From the NCBI RefSeq assembly GCF_000379125.1, contig NZ_KB900627.1:771627-835626 (forward strand): a DNA stretch of 64,000 bases. The letters are read 5' to 3'. The stretch is from Methylosinus sp. LW4 (GTDB lineage: Bacteria; Pseudomonadota; Alphaproteobacteria; Rhizobiales; Beijerinckiaceae). This document shows, one piece after another, positions 56,963 through 64,000 of this stretch. A program made the position numbers and the translations under genes. The notes under the pieces are model-generated. The model had not been told where the DNA came from. It was given only the letters and a program-made list of their open reading frames with translations, and made no database searches. How positions within the stretch are numbered: the first letter of the stretch is position 1; every line of letters starts with the position of its first letter.

Positions 56963-57522
56963 GATCGTGCCTCGAGGGATCCCGCCTCGGCGGTCGTGGC
57001 CGGCCGTTCGCCAGCGCCGTAATAGTCGAAGACCAGATCGCGCCGCGTCTTGTCCTCGTCGAAGAAGAGGACAAGCCTAGCGATATCGCGAACGCTCGCG
57101 GCAAAGCCGGCGATGGCGATCGCGCGTCGAAACGACGCCGCGATCTCCTCCTCCTCCGTTGCCTCCAACAGGCGCTTGAAACGTAGAAGCGACAGTTTCG
57201 CCGACTGCTCATCGGAGAAATTTTCTCGTCCGACACTTCGACCGAAACGCAGTCGCTCGTCGTCACGAATCGTGGCCAGAACACAGGCTAGCGTGGCGAC
57301 CCGCGGCAGCCGCGCCTTCGAGGCACCGAGCGCATGAAACAATTGCAGCGTCGCCTCCTCGTACATGGCCTCGGCTGGCGACGCCCTCCGCAGCCTCGCC
57401 CTCGCGACGCGATCCTTGCCGCCTTCTCTCTTGTCGGGATGTCGGCCGTCAAGGGTTTTCCACCATTGAAATGAGATGAATCCATAGTCAAGCGCATTGG
57501 TCTGCGCGGCCTTCTTGCTCAT
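56959..57522 (-). CDS. casB: Cse2/CasB small Cascade subunit
   Basis: This 187-residue, mainly helical small subunit lines the crRNA-target groove. Features are FQWWKTLDGRHPDKREGGKD, RVARARLRRASPAEAMYEEA and LSLLRFKRLLEATEEEE. The start is taken as ATG 57522 (MSKKAAQ), with AGGGAAGGG upstream; ATG 57537, overlapping the casA stop, is equally possible and would add five residues. Confidence 0.9.
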   Translation of the reverse strand: MSKKAAQTNALDYGFISFQWWKTLDGRHPDKREGGKDRVARARLRRASPAEAMYEEATLQLFHALGASKARLPRVATLACVLATIRDDERLRFGRSVGRENFSDEQSAKLSLLRFKRLLEATEEEEIAASFRRAIAIAGFAASVRDIARLVLFFDEDKTRRDLVFDYYGAGERPATTAEAGSLEARS

Positions 57523-57533
57523 TTGCCCTTCCC

Positions 57534-59204
57534 TCATTTTTTGTCGCCTTTGCCCGTCCTGGACAGCGGGAGCTCGAGCGTGGTGAAAACCTTTCGTCCC
57601 AGAGCACCACGTCCGAGAAAAACGCCGATGAGTGCGCGGCGTGCGGGAACGGCGCGTTCCATGATTTTCGTTGGCATGTCACCGAAGCTCACCGCCTCGT
57701 CGAAGAGGATTATCGCGTGCTTACGCAGGATGCCGAGCCATCGTTCGACGAGTGGCCTACGCTCCTCTTCGGTGTCGAGTGTTTCGACCGCGTCGAACAA
57801 CCCGTGAAGATGATTGAAGAACGCAGCTCGCGTCTCTTGAAAGAACCGTTCACGTAATGCGGCGAAAGGCGATGCCTTGCCGTCCCCGCGCTCGCCGGCG
57901 AGCGCGGTGCAAACCGCGATTCCGAGCGCGCTGGCGACAAGATCGGCGGCCTCGACAAACCGACGGGTTAGGCCGTGGAGATGCGCCTGGCGTTGCTCGC
58001 TTGTCGTCGCTGGAAGAATGAACAGGGGTATCTGCGCTTCGACGAAGCCGCGGGCCTTCATATTGTCCATGTCGTAACCGCAGGCGAGCAAACGACATTC
58101 CGTCACGCGCGCGCCGTCGTGGATATCGGCAAGACGCGTCTTCGCCTCGATGACCATTTTCGCGGGCCGGAACGCATCGTCCGCCGATCCCGCGAGCGCC
58201 GGCCAGTCGGTGTAGAGAACGCCGCCCGGCTTCGGATGCACAGGCAGCCACGACGGCGGCGTTGCCTTCGATAAATAGTAGGGCGACAGCGGATGTTGAA
58301 AGGCGGGATCGTAGGCCGCGCCCCAGGTCCGCATGCGAAATCCCGTCACAATGACATCGTCGACGTGGCCGGTAAGAGGACAGAGCGTGCCGGCGTCATT
58401 GCGGGCAAAGATGAGCCGTATGCGGCGCGGCATTCCCCAAAAAGCTTGCAAAACATGCGCCGTCCACGGCGCGCGATTGGAACTCGGCGCAACGAGACGC
58501 GGCGGTTTGCCATCAGACGGAAATGTCGGCGCGAGCCACGGAAAGACGCGGTCCATTTCATCGTGGGCCCGGGCGAAGGCTTCATCTTCCGGCGGCGTCG
58601 CGAGCCACAGCATCTGCCACAGAGCAATCTCTTCTGGGGGCGCGACGAGCGTCGTCATCGGACCGCCACCGCGTAGAGACGTCCGATGGCCGGCGCCTCC
58701 CGAGGGCGCGAAGATCTGGAGCGCATAGAGCGCGATGGCCGTCGCTGCACGGGACAGAGAATCGATGCGCCCCCGCTTCTGAAACAGGTCCTTATTCTCT
58801 TTCAACGTATTAGCGCCCGGCGCATCGATTAGCAGACCGACGACCGGCGAGTCTTCGGTGTCGATCAACATATCAAAGTCCTGCATAAAACGCGGCTCTT
58901 CGCCGTCCAGATTGAAAGCCCCTGCAAACGGCGCGAAAGCTTTTTCGAGTCGATCGGCGTCGGGGGGCGTCTCCCACCATGTCTTCCACTTCCGATGGTT
59001 GCTGGGTGCAGGAAATGCGGTCGCGAGCAGGCCGATCATGAATTCGCGCGACGCCGCATCGAAGTCAGGTCGACCCCAGGCGAAGGCGACGATAGGGTCG
59101 CGGTCGATGTCGGAGGCGATTTCGGACGGACGGATTACGCACTTGCTGCCGCTGCGACGGCGCACTGGAAGCCAAGGGCTTTGAAGGAGAGAAAAATGCG
59201 ACAT
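57534..59204 (-). CDS. casA: Cse1/CasA (Cas8e) large Cascade subunit
   Basis: This 556-residue subunit recognises the PAM and recruits Cas3. It opens FSLLQSPWLPVRRRSGSKCV and shows the family blocks REFMIGLLATAF, FNLDGEEPRFMQDFDM, NKDLFQKRG, GGGPMTTLVAPPEEIALWQM and QAFWGMPRRIRLIFA. The start is ATG 59204 with GGGGG five bases upstream; a longer frame to 59309 lacks support. It is the first gene of the operon, so the promoter should lie in 59205-59400. The usual upstream cas3 is not present. Confidence 0.93.
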   Translation of the reverse strand: MSHFSLLQSPWLPVRRRSGSKCVIRPSEIASDIDRDPIVAFAWGRPDFDAASREFMIGLLATAFPAPSNHRKWKTWWETPPDADRLEKAFAPFAGAFNLDGEEPRFMQDFDMLIDTEDSPVVGLLIDAPGANTLKENKDLFQKRGRIDSLSRAATAIALYALQIFAPSGGAGHRTSLRGGGPMTTLVAPPEEIALWQMLWLATPPEDEAFARAHDEMDRVFPWLAPTFPSDGKPPRLVAPSSNRAPWTAHVLQAFWGMPRRIRLIFARNDAGTLCPLTGHVDDVIVTGFRMRTWGAAYDPAFQHPLSPYYLSKATPPSWLPVHPKPGGVLYTDWPALAGSADDAFRPAKMVIEAKTRLADIHDGARVTECRLLACGYDMDNMKARGFVEAQIPLFILPATTSEQRQAHLHGLTRRFVEAADLVASALGIAVCTALAGERGDGKASPFAALRERFFQETRAAFFNHLHGLFDAVETLDTEEERRPLVERWLGILRKHAIILFDEAVSFGDMPTKIMERAVPARRALIGVFLGRGALGRKVFTTLELPLSRTGKGDKK

Positions 59205-59830
59205 GCAAGCCCCCAACAAGGTGTTGACAAACGGCGATGCCTTTTTCTCCACAAAAGAGATAATCCTGGCAGAGTCCAATGATGAACGAACTAAAGCGCT
59301 AGTATGCATAGGAGAAGCTGCATGGCAGATTGTGCGCGCTCATCATCCTTTTGCACCAACCGCTCACATCGGTCCATCCCCGTTTCATTTGCCAAGCTCG
59401 ACCCTTAACCCGATTTCCGCGTCATACCAAGCCTCTCTCGCCTTGCCCCTCTCGTCGGCCAATCGGGTTTGCCCGGCCGCGGCAGCCGCCCCTTCGAACC
59501 GTGCCGCAGCGTCGGATCGACACCGCCGATCATCGCGAGCGGCAACGGTGCTGCCCATTTCAGCCGCTCGGCAAAAACGATATCGGCCTTGCGCAAGGAG
59601 AAAACATCCCCGCCTCGCGCAGCACTTCCCGAGCCGCCGCGGCGTCGAGGGCGGGGCGACGGGCGAGCGTCGCGTTGCACTTAGAGCATCGTCCGAGCGT
59701 GGCGATTCAATAAAGCGGGACGGATCCCATATCTGAAGCGGAGCGCTGATCGGCAGTGAACGGCCCGAGCGGTTGGGAGGGGATCATGGCGCTGTCGATG
59801 GATCTTCGCGAGAATGAGATGAATGTAAAT
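59205..59830. other. Interval upstream of Cascade without intact gene
   Basis: This contains the Cascade promoter region next to casA, AT-richer near 59205-59330, then GC-rich sequence with a decayed minus-strand reading (see 59405-59680). No cas3 reading was found in any frame. Confidence 0.5.
59405..59680 (-). pseudogene. Possible DUF1403-type remnant
   Basis: A minus-strand frame contains SLRKADIVFAERLKWAAPLP followed by LRHGSKGRLPRPGKPDWPTR, and in another frame REAWYDAEIGLRVELGK to a stop. The 'LRKADIVxAERLxW' string is reminiscent of DUF1403 plasmid proteins. There is no intact start, and the two readings disagree in frame, so it is decayed. Identification is weak. Confidence 0.25.
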
Positions 59831-59848
59831 CGGATTGAACGAAGCCGC
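59831..59848 (+). repeat. Left terminal inverted repeat
   Basis: CGGATTGAACGAAGCCGC; it pairs with 62253-62270 with one mismatch and recurs at 24791-24808 with two differences. Confidence 0.7.
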
Positions 59849-59938
59849 TATCGCGGAGGGGGCGGCGAGGTCGCGTGATTGGCCTCCTGTCTGAGAGGAT
59901 TTGGGTGTTGCAGCCCACTCTCAAACAGGAGGTTCCAG

Positions 59939-60799
59939 ATGGCCGAGATCAGCCCTCTGCGTCGTCGCATGATCGAGGACATGACGGTCCGCAATCTTCC
60001 GCCGGCGACCCAGCAATCCTACATCCACGCCGTCGCGAAGTTCAGCCAATATTTCGGGCGTTCGCCCGATCGCCTGGGACTGGAGGACGTCCGCGCCTTC
60101 CAGGTGCATCTGGTCTCGAAGGGCATATCCTGGGCGTCGCTCAATCAGACCGTCTGCGCGCTGCGTTTTTTCTACGGCGTGACGCTCGGTTGCGAGACGA
60201 TCCCGGCGCGGATCGCCTATGCGCGCGAGCCACGCAAGCTGCCGTCGGTGCTGAGCGCCGACGAAGTGGTCCGCTTTCTCGAATCCGTCTCGAGCCTCAA
60301 ACCACGCGTCGCGCTCACCGCCGCCTATGCCGCGGGACTGCGCGTGTCGGAGGTGATCGGCCTGAAGGCGGCCGACATTGACAGCGACCGCATGGTCATT
60401 CGCATCGTGCGAGGCACGGGCGGCAAGGAGCGCTACGCTATGCTGTCCGAGCAGCTTCTCGGCAACCTGCGCAGCTATTGGCGCCTCGCGCGGCCCGAGA
60501 GCTTCTTGTTTCCCGGTCGCGACAAGGACAAGCCGATCGAGCAGACCGTGCTGCACGCCGCCTGCCGCTCGGCGCGCGCCGCGGCCGGCATCGACAAGAG
60601 AGTGAGCGTCCATGTCCTGCGGCACAGCTTCGCGACGCATCTGCTGGAGTGCGGCGTCGACATTCGTATCATCCAGGTGCTGCTCGGCCACGAGCATCTG
60701 TCGACGACGGCGCTCTACACGCGAGTTTCGACACAACTGATCAGCGGGACCAAGAGCCCCCTGGATCGTCTTTCCTTGGAGGTGACGCCGCCCGAGTGA
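59939..60799 (+). CDS. Tyrosine recombinase of the IS91-like element
   Basis: This intact 286-residue integrase has an N-terminal SAM-like domain (ATQQSYIHAVAKFSQYFGRS). The catalytic domain has the first Arg in AAYAAGLRVSEVIGLK, His-x-x-Arg in VHVLRHSFATHLLE, the second His in LLGHEHLSTTALY, and the nucleophile Tyr in the same LYTRV string. ATG 59939 follows AGGAGGTTCCAG. The transposase ATG lies right after the integrase stop, so the two are expressed together. Integrases of this type accompany many IS91-related elements. Confidence 0.93.
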   Translation: MAEISPLRRRMIEDMTVRNLPPATQQSYIHAVAKFSQYFGRSPDRLGLEDVRAFQVHLVSKGISWASLNQTVCALRFFYGVTLGCETIPARIAYAREPRKLPSVLSADEVVRFLESVSSLKPRVALTAAYAAGLRVSEVIGLKAADIDSDRMVIRIVRGTGGKERYAMLSEQLLGNLRSYWRLARPESFLFPGRDKDKPIEQTVLHAACRSARAAAGIDKRVSVHVLRHSFATHLLECGVDIRIIQVLLGHEHLSTTALYTRVSTQLISGTKSPLDRLSLEVTPPE

Positions 60800-61976
60800 A
60801 TGGGCGTGGCGAAGCCGGCGATCGAGCTCGCCGACATTTTCCGTCGCCATGGCGACGCCTATCTTCGCGATCACGCCGGGCATGTCGGCCGGGGCGAGCG
60901 ACGCGTCATGGGCGCCATCGCGGCGTGCCGGACGGCGGTGCTCGGCGACCATGTCGAGCGATGCGACGATTGCGGCGCGAGGCGCATCGCCTACAACTCC
61001 TGCCGCAACCGGCATTGCCCAAAATGCCAAGGCGCGGCGCGCGCCGCCTGGCTCGACGCGCGCAAGGCGGAGTTGCTGCCCGCGCCCTATTTTCACCTCG
61101 TATTCACCCTGCCGCCGGCGGCGGCCGAGATCGCCTTCCAGAACAAAAGGATCGTCTACGCTGCGCTGATGCGCGCCGCCGCCGAGGCGACTATGACGCT
61201 CGCCGAAAATCCCAAACGCCTCGGCGCCAGGATCGGCATGCTCGCGGTTCTCCACACCTGGGGTCAGACGCTCACCCATCATCCCCATGTCCATTGCGTC
61301 GTCCCCGGCGGCGGCCTCTCGCTCGATGGCGAGCGCTGGATCTCCTGCAAGCCGGGCTTCTTACTGCCGGTGAAGGCGCTGGCGCGCCACTTCCGCCGAT
61401 TGTTTCTCGCCGCCCTCGAGGCGACCTTCGACAAAGGCGAGCTGCGTTTTTTCGGCGAGCTGGCGCCGCTCCACGAACGGCGCGCGTTCGCCGGGCGCAT
61501 CAGCACGCTGCGAAAGATGGACTGGATCGTCTACGCCAAGCCGCCTTTCGGCGGCCCCGAGCAGGCGCTCGCTTATCGCACGCTACACTCACCGCACGGC
61601 GATCGCCAATTCGAGGCTCGTCGCGGTCGGCGACGACGAGGTGACCTTCTCCTACAAGGACTACCGCCGCGAAGGATGCCGTCGGACTATGCGCCTCCCG
61701 CCGGACGAGTTCATTCGCCGCTTCCCGTTGCCTGATGGCTTTCATCGCATCCGCCATTACGGCCTGCTGGCCAGGGCCGACCGCGAGAGGCGGCTCGCGC
61801 TATGTCGTCGTCTCGCCGCCGCCGATCATCCGGTCGAGCCGAAGGTACGCGCATGCGACGCCCCATCCACCGCCGCAGCGCAGGTCTTCCCATGCCCCGA
61901 TTGCGGCGGGCTCATTCGCCGCATCGGCGCCGTTCCGCCCGCGAAGGCCCGCCCGTTCCATTGCGACACGTCATGA
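60800..61976 (+). pseudogene. IS91-type (HUH) transposase, frameshifted
   Basis: This starts MGVAKPAIELADIFRRHGDA with the zinc-binding RCDDCGARRIAYNSCRNRHC followed by PKCQG. The HUH motif HTWGQTLTHHPHVHCVVPGG is near residue 160. The family's YLARYTHR-type Tyr region falls at about 61570, where the frame slips (LAYRTLHSPHG instead). The correct continuation (SRLVAVGDDEVTFSYKDYRR to FPCPDCGGLI) is in another frame ending at 61976. A loss of a few bases there would explain it. The protein is probably inactive unless the break is a sequencing error. Confidence 0.85.
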
Positions 61977-62252
61977 GCCCGACCATCGCCTCTACCCGGA
62001 GGGAGCGCCGAACAGCTCCCCGTTTTGCTCGTCGCACCATGTGCCGACGGAACGCCGTCTCGCGCCACACGCACGACAATCGTCATCATCTCGACGCCGC
62101 TCCCACGACAGACAGCCACGAATTCCGCCCGTTTCGATCGCTTCTCGCCAACCCGCCAAGTTCTCGTCTCCTCCGACGAGCGCCGCCGCCCCCGCCGCGG
62201 CCTTGCGCCAATCGGCGACGAGACGCGCTTTCCCCATAGCGGCTAACGACCC
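61977..62252. other. 3' non-coding part of the IS91-like element
   Basis: No gene seen. It is GC-rich with many short runs and ends in the right inverted repeat. Confidence 0.4.
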
Positions 62253-62270
62253 GCGCCTTCGTTCAATCCG
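62253..62270 (-). repeat. Right terminal inverted repeat
   Basis: The complement reads CGGATTGAACGAAGGCGC; it is the partner of 59831-59848. Confidence 0.7.
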
Positions 62271-62272
62271 GC

Positions 62273-62327
62273 TTATGTGAGGTCCGCTTCCGGGCAGACC
62301 AAACATTGCGCCGCGGACCTCACATAA
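62273..62327. repeat. 15-bp perfect inverted repeat
   Basis: TTATGTGAGGTCCGC (62273-62287) and GCGGACCTCACATAA (62313-62327) pair exactly around a 25-base loop. It lies 2 bp outside the right end of the integrase element and 23 bp before the ISAs1 element. It may be an end or target site for another element or a strong hairpin. Confidence 0.65.
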
Positions 62328-62350
62328 CCCTCCAGATTCCATTCTTGACC

Positions 62351-63607
62351 CAGGGCGATCGGGTGAAGAAGTAGGTGACAGATCGCTCTCATGCTGAATC
62401 AGTCGACCGCCTGTGATTTGGGCAGGAGGTCAGGTCGATGAACGAGAACGGGTCGGATTGCGGGGCTTTGGCTGAGACGACGGTGTTCCAGCAATATTTC
62501 AACGAGATGCCCGACGAACGGCAGCCTGGCAAGGTGATGTATCCGCTCGACGAGATTCTGCTCTTGTCCCTGCTCGCCGTGCTGGCCGGGGCGGAGGCCT
62601 TCACGGACATCGCGCGCTTCGGCGAGAAGAAGCTCGACCTTTTGCGTCGTTTCCGGCCCTTCGCCAACGGCACGCCGGCGCATGATCACCTCGGCGACAT
62701 CTTCGCCACGCTCGACGCCGAAGCGTTCCAGCGCTGCTTTGTCGCCTGGACCGCCGCGTTGACCAAGGCGCCCGTCGATGTCATCGCCATCGACGGGAAG
62801 ACCTCGCGCCGGTCCGAGGCGAAGAAGAATTCCAAGCTGCCGATCCACATGGTCTCGGCTTTCGCCGCTAGGTACCGTCTGGTCCTGGGGCATGTCGCCG
62901 TTGCGGAAAAATCGAACGAGATCGTCGCCATTCCCGCGCTCTTGGACATGATGGCGATCGAAGGCGCCGTCGTGACCATCGACGCGATGGGCCGCCAGCG
63001 CGCCATCGCCAAGAAGATCATGAACAAGAAGGCCGATTACATCATTGCCCTCAAAGGCAATCAGGGAACGCTCCATGAAGCCGTGAAGCTGCTTGCCGCC
63101 GAGCAGAAAGCCAATGGATTCGAGGACGCCACGGTCAGTCGCCTCAAGACGCTCGACGGCGAGCACGGCCGCATCGAGACGCGTCGCTATACGGCGTTCC
63201 ACGACATCGGTTGGCTGAAAGAGAGACACGATTGGCCGGGGCTCGAAGGCGAGGTCATGGTCGAGAGCCGGCGTGAGATCGACGGCGAGAGCACGCAGGA
63301 ATCGAGGTTCTACATTACCTCGCTGACGCTCGCCGCCGCTCTGGCCGGCCCGATGATCCGCGATCACCGGGCGATCGAGAACAGCCTGCACTGGGTCCTG
63401 GACATGGCCTTCCGCGACGACGAATGCCGCGTGCGAACCGAAAACGCCCCGGCGAATTTCACCACGCTCAAGCACATAGCCAATAATCTGATCCGCACAG
63501 CGCCCGGAATAGACTCCCAGCGCCTCAAGCGAATGACCGCTGCCTGGGACGACGAATTCCTCGCAAGCCTCGTCGCAGCCTGAAAATCCTTCACCCGATT
63601 CCCCCGT
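62351..63607 (+). mobile_element. ISAs1-family element, complete, with target duplication
   Basis: The ends CAGGGCGATCGGGTGAAG (62351-62368) and the complement CGGGGGAATCGGGTGAAG (63589-63606) agree at 15 of 18 positions. TTCTTGACC is repeated directly on both sides (62342-62350 and 63608-63616), consistent with the 8-10 bp duplication of this family. It lies 160 bp before the CRISPR array. Confidence 0.85.
62438..63583 (+). CDS. ISAs1-family transposase
   Basis: This intact 381-residue DDE transposase has FNEMPDERQPGKVMYPLDEI and LLLSLLAVLAGAEAFTDIAR at the N-terminus. Catalytic Asp residues lie in VDVIAIDGKTSRRS and VVTIDAMGRQRAIAKKI, and the Glu in DHRAIENSLHWVLDMAF. YIIALKGNQGTLHEAV is typical of the family. 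It is probably active. Short scraps of a related gene border the defective IS21 near 42.3 and 43.6 kb. Confidence 0.95.
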   Translation: MNENGSDCGALAETTVFQQYFNEMPDERQPGKVMYPLDEILLLSLLAVLAGAEAFTDIARFGEKKLDLLRRFRPFANGTPAHDHLGDIFATLDAEAFQRCFVAWTAALTKAPVDVIAIDGKTSRRSEAKKNSKLPIHMVSAFAARYRLVLGHVAVAEKSNEIVAIPALLDMMAIEGAVVTIDAMGRQRAIAKKIMNKKADYIIALKGNQGTLHEAVKLLAAEQKANGFEDATVSRLKTLDGEHGRIETRRYTAFHDIGWLKERHDWPGLEGEVMVESRREIDGESTQESRFYITSLTLAAALAGPMIRDHRAIENSLHWVLDMAFRDDECRVRTENAPANFTTLKHIANNLIRTAPGIDSQRLKRMTAAWDDEFLASLVAA

Positions 63608-63616
63608 TTCTTGACC

Positions 63617-63766
63617 CCTTTTAAGGAATTTTATGGCAGCTAAATCAATCGCTTATGTGGTTGCCTCTACGCCGATCGGCTTCGTGACCCCGCGCCGATG
63701 TACAATCAACAACGGTGCGCCGTTTGACACCGTGAGGGAAATGAGATGTAATGCGCTCGGCCAAGA
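63617..63766 (+). promoter_or_regulatory. Possible CRISPR leader region
   Basis: About 150 bases, AT-rich at the left (TTTTAAGGAATTTTATGG), lie between the ISAs1 duplication and the first repeat. If the array is read on the plus strand this is the leader position. No promoter motif is clear, and the ISAs1 insertion may have separated it from further upstream sequence. Confidence 0.3.
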
Positions 63767-63856
63767 GTGCTTCCCGCAGGCGCGGGGATGAACCGGTCGG
63801 CGGCGACGTGGACGGGTTGAGACGCGAGTGTTCCCCGCAGGCACGGGGATGAACCG
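63767..63856 (+). CRISPR. Type I-E CRISPR array, two repeats and one spacer
   Basis: Two 29-bp repeats (63767-63795 and 63828-63856) share the core CCCGCAGGC[A/G]CGGGGATGAA and end AACCG. The spacer is 32 bp (63796-63827). The first repeat has a C in place of T near its 5' end (GTGCTTCCC), the second is the canonical GTGTTCCCC. The repeat matches the orphan unit at 54237 and the I-E Cascade in this window. No third repeat is found at the next expected position (about 63889), so this is a mini or eroded array. Confidence 0.85.
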
Positions 63857-64000
63857 GTAAAGTCAACGGCGTGATGTCCATGTACCCCCGAACGTGGGCA
63901 AGGAGTTCGGCCATTTGGCGTCTCCCTCACTTATCTGGGCTTGCGGCTTTCCCGCAACCGGCTCTGCCACGCGCCAAATAAGGTGAAAGTCCAGCGTCAA
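63857..64000. other. Sequence beyond the array, no gene completed
   Basis: On the minus strand an ATG at 63914 (MAELLAHVRGYMDI) has GAGGGAGA upstream, which resembles a true gene start, but its frame runs into the CRISPR repeats. It may be a gene start cut by the array or chance. ATTTGGCG near 63912 and CGCCAAAT near 63975 form an 8-bp inverted pair. Confidence 0.3.

Larger units (their letters stand above)
59831..62270 (+). mobile_element. Integrase plus IS91-like transposase element with terminal inverted repeats
   Basis: This 2.44-kb unit is bounded by CGGATTGAACGAAGCCGC (59831-59848) and the complement of CGGATTGAACGAAGGCGC (62253-62270), 17 of 18 bases matching. It holds a tyrosine integrase gene and, 0 bp after its stop, an IS91-type transposase gene. 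A truncated copy with the same left end occurs at 24791. No target duplication is evident. Confidence 0.75.

Noticed and set aside
59205..59830. A cas3 gene upstream of casA
   Set aside because: No HD nuclease or helicase motif was found in any frame; the interval is too short.
63645..63914. Minus-strand protein with VHPRACGEHS across the CRISPR array
   Set aside because: Translation of type I-E repeats commonly gives such strings; the repeat-spacer spacing of 29 and 32 bases explains it.

Overview
The window looks like a stretch of a large, high-GC alphaproteobacterial replicon, most likely a plasmid or plasmid-derived island of a Hyphomicrobiales species. A methanotroph such as Methylosinus or Methylocystis would fit, but nothing seen here proves the genus. 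The signs are GC-rich codon use, a Ros/MucR regulator, plasmid maintenance genes (ArdC-like antirestriction protein, N-terminus of a large plasmid methylase/helicase, DUF3991-Toprim protein, UvrD- and RecD2-type helicases) and a dense load of insertion sequences. No rRNA or tRNA gene was recognised.

Layout. 1-6.4 kb: an IS21 element cutting off a plasmid methylase-like gene, then minus-strand plasmid genes (two hypotheticals, a PP-loop PAPS-reductase-like enzyme, an ArdC-like zincin) and a plus-strand mucR. 6.4-16 kb: an intact iron-type module in which a two-component system is divergent from an operon of a small secreted protein, a TonB-dependent receptor, a PepSY membrane protein and a MacA/MacB efflux pair. 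16-23 kb: decayed IS6, ISL3, IS66 and serine-recombinase remnants around a large alpha/beta hydrolase and a TAXI-type binding protein. 23-45 kb: a surface-glycan region, AT-richer than its surroundings and broken up by IS elements, holding an acyltransferase, several glycosyltransferases, one 1254-residue protein with three GT-B units and a DUF4214 tail, GDP-mannose 4,6-dehydratase, a hydrolase-discoidin fusion and a Hint-domain protein. 45-52.7 kb: a second set of plasmid DNA-metabolism genes. 53-64 kb: a frameshifted PD-(D/E)XK nuclease gene, a complete type I-E Cascade operon without cas3, cas1 or cas2 in view, an orphan repeat at one end and a two-repeat CRISPR array on the far side, with an integrase/IS91-like element and an ISAs1 element between.

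How the genes work together. The TonB receptor, PepSY protein and MacAB pair are packed with 3-bp gaps or overlapping codons and face a sensor/regulator pair, which suggests regulated uptake of a chelated metal with export or recycling of the ligand. The glycan genes probably build or decorate a secreted or surface polymer using GDP-mannose-derived sugars. The Cascade genes overlap by 1-4 bases and form one operon, but interference and adaptation would need cas3 and cas1-cas2 from elsewhere.

The least expected signal is a structured GC-rich element that recurs four times, each time just upstream of a minus-strand plasmid gene (2512-2597, 5261-5325, 45461-45527, 49630-49696). It has CAAGGG/CCCTTG-type arms and a variable middle, and looks like a shared 5' leader or RNA element. 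Other points are 18-bp terminal inverted repeats around the integrase/IS91-like element, an IS256 nested in an IS256 with a 9-bp target duplication, and a 16-bp perfect hairpin over the start of the nuclease gene.
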